DNA of 64,000 bases. Source: Peribacillus sp. FSL E2-0218 (lineage in GTDB: Bacteria; Bacillota; Bacilli; Bacillales; DSM-1321). The notes beneath the pieces are model-generated. The model searched no databases, was not told the DNA's origin, and saw only the letters and a list, made by a program, of their open reading frames with translations. The stretch is from the NCBI RefSeq assembly GCF_037992945.1, contig NZ_CP150304.1, positions 1,057,501-1,121,500 of the forward strand, read 5' to 3'. Shown here in pieces: positions 26,063-34,890 of this stretch. A program made the translations under genes and the position numbers. Every line of letters starts with the position of its first letter. Position 1 is the stretch's first letter.

Positions 26063-26428
26063 ACATGGAAGACTCCCTTAATATTCAAATATGTAAAAAT
26101 TGAATTTGGATTGTAAACACTGAAAGGTTTGTTCTGCAACTCCTCATTAGTTAGAATGGGGGTTTTACGTTTGATTATTCTTTAAAAATCGCACCTTCTT
26201 TAACTTGTTTTTAAACAACTATTCAATTGTAACGAATTTCTTATCTATAAGGATAGATGTTTGGTCATTTTTTTACAAAATATTTAATTTAGTGAAGGAA
26301 TAAATGTGTGATTTTTCCTTTTATCTGGTGGATTTTCATTTTAACGGAAACGAAAATACGAGGCTTATGGTTAGAAATAGGAGAAAGGGAGTTGTATAAT
26401 TGGTAAATAAAAGTATGGGGGAATGTAG
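26063..26428. other. Divergent promoter region (pit paralogue / aldo-keto reductase)
   Basis: AT-rich with no gene. It holds the second copy of TTGTAACGAATT and a TTTACAAAATATTTAAT stretch resembling the one before the DUF47 gene. Confidence 0.4.
26227..26238. promoter_or_regulatory. Motif shared upstream of both pit transcription units (copy 2)
   Basis: TTGTAACGAATT, 165 bp before the second pit start; identical to 24895-24906. Confidence 0.4.
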
Positions 26429-27259
26429 ATGATTTCAAATATACGGGAAACGATCACTTTACATAATGGGGTTAAGATGCCGCAATTGGGTTTTGGTGTT
26501 TTCAAGGTGAAGAATGGCAATGAAACGGTTGCTTCCGTCAAGAAAGCAATTGAAGTGGGTTATCGTGCGATTGATACGGCAGCCATTTATGAAAATGAAG
26601 AAGGGGTTGGACAGGCAATCTCTGAGTGTGGAGTTCCCCGTGAAGAGCTATTCATTACATCTAAAGTGTGGAATACGGAGCAAGGATACGATACTACCCT
26701 TCAGGCATTTGATGATAGCTTGAAACGCCTTGGTTTGGAATACTTGGATTTATATTTGATCCATTGGCCGGGCAAAGACAAGTACTTGGATACATGGAAG
26801 GCTTTAGAAAAGCTTTATAAGGATGGAAAAGTGAAATCGATCGGCGTCAGTAATTTCCATGTTCACCATTTGGAAAATTTACTGGCGAATTGTGAAGTGA
26901 AACCAGTCGTCAATCAAATCGAGTTGCATCCTCTTTTGACTCAGGGGGAAATCCGTAATTACTGTGAAAAGAATGAAATCAAGGTGGAAGCATGGAGCCC
27001 GCTAGGCAGGGGGAATCTATTGGAAGAACCGACGATTAATCATATTGCGAAAAAGCATGGGAAAAGCCCAGCGCAAGTGCTGATTAGATGGCATCTACAA
27101 CATGATATCGTCGTTATACCGAAATCGATCACACCGGCCCGCATCGAGGAGAATGCCCAGGTGTTTGACTTTTCATTGAGCCTTAACGAAATGAATCAAA
27201 TTGATTCCTTGAACAAAAATGAACGATTCGGAAGCAATCCGGATGAGGTTTTGTTTTAA
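26429..27259 (+). CDS. Aldo/keto reductase
   Basis: 276 residues, AKR superfamily (YvgN/YtbE-like 2,5-diketogluconate reductase group), reducing aldehydes such as methylglyoxal with NADPH. Motifs: GYRAIDTAAIYENEEGVG (catalytic Asp and Tyr), ITSKVWN (Lys), LYLIHWPG (His), and the NADPH-binding end VVIPKSITPARIEENAQVFDF. GGGGGA lies before ATG. Monocistronic, followed by a repeat-type terminator. Confidence 0.93.
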   Translation: MISNIRETITLHNGVKMPQLGFGVFKVKNGNETVASVKKAIEVGYRAIDTAAIYENEEGVGQAISECGVPREELFITSKVWNTEQGYDTTLQAFDDSLKRLGLEYLDLYLIHWPGKDKYLDTWKALEKLYKDGKVKSIGVSNFHVHHLENLLANCEVKPVVNQIELHPLLTQGEIRNYCEKNEIKVEAWSPLGRGNLLEEPTINHIAKKHGKSPAQVLIRWHLQHDIVVIPKSITPARIEENAQVFDFSLSLNEMNQIDSLNKNERFGSNPDEVLF

Positions 27260-27305
27260 ATACGGCGGAAATCAGAGGCTGTCCCACTATGTGGGTTCCC
27301 TTACC

Positions 27306-27500
27306 TGACTGCAGACAAACTCGAGAATAATGGGGTTTGTCTGCAGTTTTTTTAGGTTTTAGCAGGTCATTACATTCGAATTGGAACTCCGGAATTTCAA
27401 AGGCCCACAGTATTTGTATCTTGGACTTTGAACGTTCGTTTCACTGCAGGCACTTGAATATCCAGGAGCCAGGCGGGAGAAGGCTCCCAAAACGTCTATG
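27306..27500 (+). repeat. Stand-alone relic of the IS1182 left-end module; acts as terminator
   Basis: A 12-bp perfect stem (CTGCAGACAAAC at 27309-27320, complement 27335-27346) and TTTTTTT, closely matching the IS left end (7567-7610). It is followed at about 27438-27480 by CACTGCAGGCACTTG and GC-rich sequence matching the IS module around 7637-7660. There is no right end or transposase. Confidence 0.65.
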
Positions 27501-27945
27501 TCGGAAAGGGAGGGATATCCCAAAAGATAGGGCCTTCTCTTTCTTTTATGTAGGGACATATTTGAGGCAGTTCCTGCTTATACTAATTATGTGACAGAAT
27601 TAAGCGTAATATATACCCGTTCATTCCTTCTAATAACCTTGTTTTTATTGCCAAATATATTTTAAAGAAATTAGGTTTTAGATTATAGAAACGGGGAAAA
27701 TAATGAGTACAGCGGCAAACAAAAAGAAAACACACTAACATCGAGGAGCGCCAATCAGTTCCGCAGGGCTTAGCTAGCTAACTTTACCCACTAATTTAAA
27801 ACAGTCGCATTCATTAAAGAGTGTGCAAAATTGGCATCATACCATTTGAGTGTAAAGGTAAAGAACTGGATGGGCAGGACTTAACGTAAAGAGATTTCTT
27901 GAGTCTGCTGGAAAAAAACAACTAATTTGAAGGAGGAAATATATT
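27501..27945 (+). other. Intergenic leader before the GlsB-like gene
   Basis: No gene found. GTTT (27675-27678), 14 bases, then GGGGAA (27693-27698) loosely resembles a sigma-B promoter, as expected for this stress gene family, but it is 250 bp from the start and the match is weak. Confidence 0.3.
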
Positions 27946-28200
27946 ATGGGATTTTTATGGTCATTAATTATCGGAGGTATCATTGGTTGGTTAGCAGGTA
28001 TGATCGTTGGACGTGACGTACCATTTGGAATTATCGGTAACATCATTGCAGGTTTTGTAGGGGCTTGGTTAGGTTCATTAATTCTTGGAACTTGGGGACC
28101 TTCAGTAGCGGACTTCGCTATCATTCCAGCATTGATTGGTGCAATCGTATTTGTCTTCATCTTAAGCCTTATCTTAAAAGGCATGAGAAAAGCTTCATAA
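27946..28200 (+). CDS. GlsB/YeaQ/YmgE family stress-associated membrane protein
   Basis: 84 residues with three glycine-rich membrane segments (about 2-20, 27-48, 58-78): IIGGIIGWLAGMIVGRD, GIIGNIIAGFVGAWLGSLIL. This is the transglycosylase-associated (Tag) family seen in B. subtilis YdaS-type proteins, often induced by general stress. Ribosome site GAAGGAGG is strong. Function of the family is not known in detail. Confidence 0.9.
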   Translation: MGFLWSLIIGGIIGWLAGMIVGRDVPFGIIGNIIAGFVGAWLGSLILGTWGPSVADFAIIPALIGAIVFVFILSLILKGMRKAS

Positions 28201-28212
28201 TATAAAAAATAA

Positions 28213-28241
28213 AGCTGGCCCAAGCGGCCAGCTATTTTTTT
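28213..28241 (+). terminator. Terminator of the GlsB-like gene
   Basis: 8-bp stem AGCTGGCC / GGCCAGCT, loop CAAGC, followed by ATTTTTTT. Confidence 0.9.
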
Positions 28242-28308
28242 GTCCATTTATAATGAAAAGTCTTTGCTAAGGTAAGGGTATTGCTCGCACGCTTAGATGA
28301 ATGGGCTG

Positions 28309-28338
28309 AAAACCGTTTCGTGGTGGAACGGTTTTTTT
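28309..28338. terminator. Hairpin between convergent genes
   Basis: 9-bp stem AAAACCGTT / AACGGTTTT with 9-base loop and T-run on the + side, 6 bp after the pseudouridine synthase stop. Confidence 0.65.
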
Positions 28339-28343
28339 GTCCA

Positions 28344-29258
28344 TTAAAGGTTCCTTCCATCAAATATTTCAGGTTTATCCAAGAATGGCGCTTCTATTGC
28401 CATTTTCTCTTCGGAAATCGGGTGGGTGAATTCGATTTTCCGTGCATGCAGCGCTTGGCGATGAAAAGTTTTTTTGCCGCCATACAATGTATCGCCTGCC
28501 AACGGATGATTCAAATGGCTGAAATGAACCCTGATTTGGTGGGTTCGCCCGCTTTCCAAGGTGCAGCTGATAAGTGTCAAGTTACGTTTGGAATCGTGAT
28601 TGAGAACCCGGTAATGGGTGAGGGCAGTCTGGCCGGTCGGTGACACTCTGCGTCTCGTTGCATGATGTCGGTCCCGGCCAATTTTCTCATTGATTTTTCC
28701 TTCCTTCTTATGAAGGGTTCCCTCGACTAAAGCTACATACGTCCGTTTGATTTCCCTTTCTTCCAACATTCTATCAAGCATTGACCCGATCAGGCGGTTT
28801 TTGGCAAAAAGGACTGCTCCTGTCGTATCTTTATCAAGCCTATGTATATGCTTGATCATACAGGTCTGACCGGTTTGTTGAAGATAGTAGGCCACTCCAT
28901 TGATGAGAGAATGGCTATCACCAGGCTGAGATGGGTGGGTATCAATGCCAGCCGGTTTATTGGCTACCAGCAACCATTCATCCTCATATAAAATCGGAAT
29001 GTCTAAGTTAGTCGCTTGAACGGTTTCATTTTCAGCAGCATCCATTAATGGGATGCTGAGCAAATCTCCTTGCTGTAGAATGGTGGACCATATGGCAGTC
29101 CTGCCGTTCAGCATTACTTCTTTACTCATTCTCCATTCATGAACCAGCTTCTTTGGGGCCTTCCATCGTTCCTTAAAGAGTTTTTCCAGCGATAGCCCAT
29201 TCCAATTTCCCAGAACATTAATGAACATACTTGGATTTTTTGTATTAAAATCTTCCAT
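28344..29258 (-). CDS. RluA-family RNA pseudouridine synthase (YhcT-like)
   Basis: 304 residues. It isomerises uridine to pseudouridine in rRNA or tRNA. Catalytic motif HRLDKDTTGAVLFAKN with the essential Asp (about residue 145), upstream LLVANKPAGIDTHPS and downstream LESGRTHQIRVHFSHLNHPLAGDTLYG are all family blocks. An S4-like N-terminal region (KEVMLNGRTAIWSTILQQGDLLSI) is present. Neighbours yhcU and yhcX match B. subtilis yhcT-yhcU-yhcX, making YhcT the best comparison. The start has only a weak AGGA site; ATG 29228 is an alternative. Confidence 0.92.
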   Translation of the reverse strand: MEDFNTKNPSMFINVLGNWNGLSLEKLFKERWKAPKKLVHEWRMSKEVMLNGRTAIWSTILQQGDLLSIPLMDAAENETVQATNLDIPILYEDEWLLVANKPAGIDTHPSQPGDSHSLINGVAYYLQQTGQTCMIKHIHRLDKDTTGAVLFAKNRLIGSMLDRMLEEREIKRTYVALVEGTLHKKEGKINEKIGRDRHHATRRRVSPTGQTALTHYRVLNHDSKRNLTLISCTLESGRTHQIRVHFSHLNHPLAGDTLYGGKKTFHRQALHARKIEFTHPISEEKMAIEAPFLDKPEIFDGRNL

Positions 29259-29490
29259 GGCGATTCCTACTTTCGGCTTATTTGGTTGAGGTTAAATGAA
29301 AAATGAATATAATAATTACAGGTGAAATATAAAAAAAGTAACAAAGGACCTATTGTCAAGATTGCGGTGGTGGAAATTACCACATATTTTTTACAATTTT
29401 TATGTTATTCTATGGGGAAAGAAATCGCTCGTCCTAGAATATACATATATTAGATAGGTCTAACGGATCTGAAAAAAGGTGGTTTTTTTA

Positions 29491-29910
29491 TTGAAGACGG
29501 TCTTTTCTTCAACAGAAGAACAAGAACAAGAAATAGCGAGTCTCGTTTCGAGATTCTACGAAACTGTATTTCCAAAATACTTTACCGAAAGTGAAATCCT
29601 TCATTTTCGGAAGATAGGCGTTTTAGAGCGCAATCGCAGCAGCAGTAGGTTTACCTATTTGGGAACCTTAAGGGATGCTTTTCAAGTAATGACCTGCCTC
29701 CAGGTACTCCTATCCATATTGGGCAAACAGCAGGCAGAAGAATGGAATGATCCCGATTCGGCGGAATTGTTCCAACATAACATAACGTTATTAAATGAAT
29801 ACGGAATCTTTTTCCCTTTTTATTATGACCATTTTTCAAATATGAACCAAGAAGCGAGTAATGATTTGCAAATGATGGATGCCCATGTGGCGAATCAATA
29901 TTTAGTATAA
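29491..29910 (+). CDS. YhcU-like protein (DUF5365)
   Basis: 139 residues, soluble, no known catalytic motif. Sequence (FSSTEEQEQEIASLVSRFYETVFPKYF, LGTLRDAFQVMTCLQVL) and location beside the YhcT-like gene fit B. subtilis YhcU, whose function is unknown. Start is placed at TTG 29491, eight bases after AAAGGTGG; GTG 29479 lies inside that site. Family assignment is from memory plus synteny. Confidence 0.75.
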   Translation: MKTVFSSTEEQEQEIASLVSRFYETVFPKYFTESEILHFRKIGVLERNRSSSRFTYLGTLRDAFQVMTCLQVLLSILGKQQAEEWNDPDSAELFQHNITLLNEYGIFFPFYYDHFSNMNQEASNDLQMMDAHVANQYLV

Positions 29911-29917
29911 GCCCAAA

Positions 29918-29974
29918 AAAATGAGCAGGCTATAACGGGAGAAGCATTTTCCGTCGGGGCCGGCTCATTTTCTT
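29918..29974. terminator. Bidirectional terminator between yhcU and the thioredoxin-fold gene
   Basis: Outer stem AAAATGAGC (29918-29926) / GCTCATTTT (29963-29971), with an inner hairpin (ACGG...CCGT) in the loop; A-run and T-run on opposite sides. Confidence 0.65.
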
Positions 29975-29979
29975 CATTA

Positions 29980-30450
29980 TTAATTAATGTCGTTGTCTTC
30001 GAACCACTTCTTGAAGGTTTCCTCTTCTTTAAATCCAACGATCCGTTCTTGTTCCTGTCCATTTTTATAATGGACGATGGTCGGGGTATCCTTGATGCCA
30101 TAATCGCTCCATCCTTGCTCAAATTCCAAAAGATTATATTGAACAAGATCGATGCCCAGTTTTTCCGCCAACGGCGCTACGATCGGAGTGGTCTTTTCAC
30201 TATAACCGTTTTTAGGGCTGTAGTAATAAACAGTCACGTCTTTATTGTCTTGGAGGTCTTGCTCCAATTCCTGGGGCAGTATCAAGTTCTGATAATTGGG
30301 ATCATTCAGCTGATCGACAGTGGCCGGGTCAAGTTTATCCTTGCCGTAGGGATTTCCTTTTGATTTTTCTTCTTTTTTCATAGTGGTCAAAACGCCCATC
30401 ATGACAAATAAAGCTACGATTATCACTAAAATAATAGCCATTTTCTTCAT
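29980..30450 (-). CDS. Membrane-anchored thioredoxin-fold protein lacking CXXC
   Basis: 156 residues: one N-terminal membrane segment (about 4-23) and an extracytoplasmic thioredoxin-like domain (about 65-150). The site that in relatives reads SPTCPHC reads SPKNGYS here (residues 78-84), so both redox cysteines are gone. The cis-proline loop (DTPTIVHYKNGQE) and the fold are retained. It therefore cannot act as a thiol oxidoreductase; a chaperone or binding role is inference. ATG 30450 follows GGAGG; an in-frame start 45 bp earlier lacks one. Confidence 0.82.
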   Translation of the reverse strand: MKKMAIILVIIVALFVMMGVLTTMKKEEKSKGNPYGKDKLDPATVDQLNDPNYQNLILPQELEQDLQDNKDVTVYYYSPKNGYSEKTTPIVAPLAEKLGIDLVQYNLLEFEQGWSDYGIKDTPTIVHYKNGQEQERIVGFKEEETFKKWFEDNDIN

Positions 30451-31017
30451 TAAGCTGCAACCTCCTTGGATCTTGTCCAGACGATGTAACTGCATATGTG
30501 ACGAATGCAGCCAAGGCTAGGAACGGGTCGGTAATGAAACCGGACACGTTCATGTATTTTCCTCTGCAGGTACTCCTTCAGCATGCAGAGGTATGGTCAG
30601 AAATTAATGATACGTGCAAATCCACGCATCGATTCGAATAACATGATCCAATGATTTTTTCTAATGATTGCAAATTCCTATAAAAGGATACGATGCGCGG
30701 AACCAATAAAGTGCATAAAGATCGTTGCACTTTTTTAAAAAAAATGGAAGCTTTGAAACATCACACAGACGGATGCAGCTCAGGCTACGATATACCTGTT
30801 TTTTTCACTGCGGTTTGGCTCGTGCCTGGTGCCTCTTCCCCATCTCTTTTTGCCCTCAAGAAAAGTATAGTATGTATGGATGGGGTCTGTAAAATATATA
30901 TTCTTTTTCGGGGGAGATTAGCCAGGTGAATTTGAGATACATGGATAGGTAAAGTTGTTTTAATTTTTGGATAAGGGGTATAATCCTTATGGAAGAGATT
31001 AAAGGAGTTTGAGGAAA
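30451..31017. other. Divergent intergenic region
   Basis: Holds an 8-bp hairpin CCTCTGCA / TGCAGAGG (30561-30568, 30583-30590), possibly in the leader of the leftward thioredoxin-fold gene. Open frames here have no protein-like character. Confidence 0.35.
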
Positions 31018-32565
31018 ATGCCTAATTTGGACCTGCATAAATATGAAAAAATAATGGAAATCCGTAACATGAAACTAGAAGACATAGATGAAATAATCGT
31101 TTTGCAATCGAGTTGCTTTCCAGGAATGGTTCCTTGGAAGCGGGAACAGCTAGAGAGTCATTTGGAAATTTTTCCTGAAGGACAATTTGTTGCTGAATAT
31201 GATGGAAAAGTGATTGGGTCATGCTCGAGCCTCATTATTAATTTTGACGAATATGATGATCGACATACATGGGACGATGTAACGGATAATGGTTATATCA
31301 CGAATCATAATCCGGACGGGTATAATTTATATGGAATCGAGGTCATGGTCCATCCAAATTTCCGCAGGATGAAAATCGGCCAAAGGCTATATGATTCAAG
31401 AAAAGAACTCGTTGCGCAGCTGAACTTGAAAAGCATCATCATCGGCGGCAGGATACCTAATTACCATAAACATGCGGATGAACTTTTACCAAGGGAATAT
31501 GTGAAAGAAGTACAGTTACATAAAATATATGACCCAGTACTTTCATTCCAGCTGTTAAATGGATTCACGCTCATGAGGATCAATCCGAATTACCTACCGG
31601 ATGACCTGCAATCGAATAAGTACGCCACGCTCATGGAGTGGAATAATGTCGATTACCAGCCGAAATCCAAACGTTATTATAAAACATCCGAACCTGTAAG
31701 GATATGTGTGGTGCAGTACATGCTGCGCAAGATCGATTCCTTTGATGACTTCGCCAATCAAGTCGAGTACTTCACTGACGTAGCTTCGGATGCCAATGCC
31801 GATTTCGCGGTATTCCCGGAATTGTTCACCACCCAGCTCATGTCATTCTTGAATGAAAGATCGCCAAGCTTGGCTGTAAGGAAGCTATCCGATTTCACGG
31901 AGCAGTATATTGAGTTGTTCACCACTCTAGCTGTAAGGTATAACATCAATATCATCGGCGGTTCTCATTTCGTGAAAGAGGACGATGATAACATTTATAA
32001 TATAGCTTATTTATTCCGTCGTGACGGAACGATCGAAAAGCAATATAAGATTCATATCACACCGAATGAAAAAAAATGGTGGGGGATCAACGCAGGTGAC
32101 CGCGTGCGTGTCTTCGATACGGATTGCGGGAAAATTGCGATACAAATTTGTTATGATATTGAGTTTCCGGAGCTTGCCCGAATCGCTACCGACATGGGAG
32201 CCAAAATCATCTTCACGCCATTTTGTACGGAAGACAGGCAAGGTTATTTGCGCGTTCGCTATTGTGCCCAGGCCCGTGCTGTCGAAAATCAAATTTATAC
32301 CGTCATTTCCGGAACGGTCGGCAATTTGCCGCAAACGGAAAATATGGATATCCAATATGCCCAATCGGGTATTTTCGCTCCATCGGATTTCGAATTTGCC
32401 CGTGATGGCATAGTCGGGGAAACGAGCCCGAACTTGGAGATGGTCCTGATCGGCGATGTCGATCTGGAAATCCTACGACGAGAAAGACAGTCGGGGACGG
32501 TAAGGCAATTGAAAGATCGCCGTCATGATATATACAAGCTACACTATCAAAAAGGTGAAAAATAA
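31018..32565 (+). CDS. yhcX: GNAT acetyltransferase / nitrilase-family amidohydrolase fusion (YhcX-like)
   Basis: 515 residues with two domains: a GNAT acyltransferase (about 10-190, with GIEVMVHPNFRRMKIGQRLYDSRKEL as acetyl-CoA loop) and a carbon-nitrogen hydrolase (about 215-490) with the Glu-Lys-Cys triad in VFPELFTT, QYKIHITPNEKK and IAIQICYDIEFPE. The same fusion is B. subtilis YhcX. Substrates are unknown to me. ATG 31018 sits ten bases after AAAGGAG; the TTG at 31009 is too close. Confidence 0.9.
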   Translation: MPNLDLHKYEKIMEIRNMKLEDIDEIIVLQSSCFPGMVPWKREQLESHLEIFPEGQFVAEYDGKVIGSCSSLIINFDEYDDRHTWDDVTDNGYITNHNPDGYNLYGIEVMVHPNFRRMKIGQRLYDSRKELVAQLNLKSIIIGGRIPNYHKHADELLPREYVKEVQLHKIYDPVLSFQLLNGFTLMRINPNYLPDDLQSNKYATLMEWNNVDYQPKSKRYYKTSEPVRICVVQYMLRKIDSFDDFANQVEYFTDVASDANADFAVFPELFTTQLMSFLNERSPSLAVRKLSDFTEQYIELFTTLAVRYNINIIGGSHFVKEDDDNIYNIAYLFRRDGTIEKQYKIHITPNEKKWWGINAGDRVRVFDTDCGKIAIQICYDIEFPELARIATDMGAKIIFTPFCTEDRQGYLRVRYCAQARAVENQIYTVISGTVGNLPQTENMDIQYAQSGIFAPSDFEFARDGIVGETSPNLEMVLIGDVDLEILRRERQSGTVRQLKDRRHDIYKLHYQKGEK

Positions 32566-32715
32566 ACAGTTAAAGAGCTCGTGATGAGTAGGTACGCTTC
32601 GTGTGTTTCCTCTCATTTCGAGCCTTTACTTCATTTATTGGAAAAAATGTGATAATTTTGTATGTGTAAGCCGGATACATAACACATAAAAAAGCGTTTG
32701 GAGGAGATGTTGGAG

Positions 32716-34446
32716 ATGGACTGGAAGACGTTATACACCAAATGGGCAGAGTACCAGAACTTAAATGGGGAATTACGTGTCCTCCTTGAGGAAATGCAGC
32801 GTGATGAAGCGAAGCTGGAAGATGCCTTTTATAAAAATTTAGAGTTTGGGACAGGCGGCATGCGCGGGGAAATCGGAGCTGGAACAAACAGGATGAACCT
32901 TTATACGGTTAGGAAGGCTACGGCTGGATTAGCTCAATTCATCACGTCGTTTGGGGATGATGCAAAAGGAAGAGGGGCTGTGATCGCTTATGATTCAAGG
33001 CACAAGTCCCCTGAATTTGCGCTTGAAGCAGCTAAAACATTAGGGACATTTGGAGTGAAGGCTTATTTATTCGATGAGCTGCGCCCGACTCCCGAATTAT
33101 CCTTTGCTGTACGCGAGTTGAATGCATTTGCTGGAATCGTCATCACGGCAAGCCACAATCCGCCTGAATATAATGGATACAAGGTTTATGGTCAAGATGG
33201 GGCACAACTGACGCCAGAAGCTGCGGATCAAGTGATCGGCTATGTGAATGGAATTGAAAGTGAGCTTGATATTCAAGTTCAAGAAGTTGAATTCCTAAAA
33301 GAGAAGGGCCTTATTGAAATCGTAGGTGAGGAATTGGATGCAGCCTACAATAGGGAGTTGCTGACAGTTCCCGAGAATGCTGAGCTGGCAGAGGAAATTG
33401 ATGTGTCTATCGTTTTTACGCCGCTTCATGGAACGGCAAATAAATCAGTCAGAAGGGCTCTGCAAAGCTTAGGCTATCAAAATTTACATATCGTGAAGGA
33501 GCAGGAGCTGCCAGATCCCGATTTTTCGACAGTCAAGTCCCCAAACCCAGAGGAACCAGCTGCATTTGAAATGGCGATCGAGCTCGGAAACAAGGTAGAG
33601 GCGGACATATTGATTGCAACGGACCCGGATGCCGACCGATTGGGAATTGCCGTGAAAAACGAATCCGGCCAATATGTTGTCCTTACGGGGAATCAAACTG
33701 GTGCCCTTTTCCTTGATTATTTACTTGCCCAGAAAAAAGAAAAAGGGGAGCTTCCAGCAAACGGAGTCATCTTGAAAACGATCGTCACCTCGGAAATAGG
33801 CAGGGCGATTGCAAAATCCTACGGCCTGCATACAGTTGACGTTCTTACAGGTTTTAAATTCATCGCCGAGAAAATCCAGCAATATAATGAAAGCGGGGAA
33901 CACAGCTTTTTATTCGGATATGAAGAGTCGTACGGTTATCTGATTAAAGACTTTGCCCGTGATAAAGATGCCATTCAAGCGTCTGTACTCGCTGTAGAGG
34001 TTTGTGCTCATTATAAAAAACAAGGGCTCACTCTTTATGAAGGGTTATTGAACGTGTTCGAAAAATATGGCTTTTACCTTGAGGGGCTGCGCTCATTGAC
34101 GCTGAAGGGAATCGAGGGTTCGAAACAAATTTCTGGAATATTGAATCAATTCCGCCAAAACCCTCCTGCCCAAATTGCCGGCAGCCGAGTAAACACAGTG
34201 GAAGATTATCAGAGCAGTAAGAAGGTAACATTGCCTTCAAATGCCGAAGAAGCGATCGAGCTGCCTAAATCCAACGTACTGAAGTATTTTCTCGAAGATG
34301 GCACATGGGTATGCCTTCGCCCTTCAGGCACGGAACCGAAAATTAAATTCTATTTTGGCGTTCAAGGTAAGTCAATGTCGGAAGCTGAAACCAAGTTATC
34401 GGCAGTGATGACGAATTTCATGAGCCAGATTGAGGCATTAGTTTAA
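32716..34446 (+). CDS. pgcA: Phospho-sugar mutase, alpha-phosphoglucomutase
   Basis: 576 residues, PGM/PMM superfamily. Active-site phosphoserine in GIVITASHNPPEYNGYKVYG, metal loop DPDADRLG, sugar-binding GYEESYGYL, and phosphate-binding RPSGTEPKIKFYF are all intact. It interconverts glucose-6-P and glucose-1-P for UDP-glucose, which feeds glucolipid and teichoic acid synthesis, including the UgtP-type enzyme at 13194. In B. subtilis pgcA (yhxB) lies near yhcX with the glp genes between; here they are adjacent. Start at ATG 32716 after GGAGGAG. Confidence 0.93.
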   Translation: MDWKTLYTKWAEYQNLNGELRVLLEEMQRDEAKLEDAFYKNLEFGTGGMRGEIGAGTNRMNLYTVRKATAGLAQFITSFGDDAKGRGAVIAYDSRHKSPEFALEAAKTLGTFGVKAYLFDELRPTPELSFAVRELNAFAGIVITASHNPPEYNGYKVYGQDGAQLTPEAADQVIGYVNGIESELDIQVQEVEFLKEKGLIEIVGEELDAAYNRELLTVPENAELAEEIDVSIVFTPLHGTANKSVRRALQSLGYQNLHIVKEQELPDPDFSTVKSPNPEEPAAFEMAIELGNKVEADILIATDPDADRLGIAVKNESGQYVVLTGNQTGALFLDYLLAQKKEKGELPANGVILKTIVTSEIGRAIAKSYGLHTVDVLTGFKFIAEKIQQYNESGEHSFLFGYEESYGYLIKDFARDKDAIQASVLAVEVCAHYKKQGLTLYEGLLNVFEKYGFYLEGLRSLTLKGIEGSKQISGILNQFRQNPPAQIAGSRVNTVEDYQSSKKVTLPSNAEEAIELPKSNVLKYFLEDGTWVCLRPSGTEPKIKFYFGVQGKSMSEAETKLSAVMTNFMSQIEALV

Positions 34447-34479
34447 GAAAACACAATGTAATCATTCGGTTATCCTTAC

Positions 34480-34685
34480 AGACTGTAGACTAACTCAAGA
34501 ACCATGGAGTTTTGTCTATAGTTTTTTTGTGGTTATGTAATTTTTCCAATGTGAGCGAAAATGAACGTTTCATTCCTATTGTCCACAGAGTTGGAGGGTT
34601 TGTACATAGAACGTTGCATTCGTCAGCAGGCAACTCCCTTATCCAGAGGAGGCCGGGGAGCCGCCTCGGCCGCTTGCGCCTGCCA
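34480..34685 (+). repeat. Relic of the IS1182 left-end module behind pgcA; terminator
   Basis: ACAGACTGTAGAC (from 34479) matches the IS left end. Stem CTGTAGAC (34483-34490) / GTCTATAG (34514-34521) then TTTTTTT forms a terminator. Around 34640-34685 GCCGGGGAGCCGCCTCGGC matches the GC-rich module of the IS (7669-7690). The space between is diverged. Confidence 0.65.
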
Positions 34686-34890
34686 TAAAAACTGCTTAGC
34701 GTAAGACTGAAGGTGAGAATTCGTTTTTTTTGACAGTAAAGGCGAGAAGATGCCGAAAAATATTTAGGAGCTGACATATAATTTCAAGGTAATTCAGCTC
34801 CGATTTTTGGTATACTGGATTGGCGAGTGATGGGAGTCAATCGATTATCATCTAACAAGAGAGCGCGTTACAAATGGAGGGGTATATAAC

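Noticed and set aside
27675..27698. Sigma-B-like promoter before the GlsB-like gene
   Set aside because: -10 part is only partly right and the distance to the start is 250 bp; kept only as a note.
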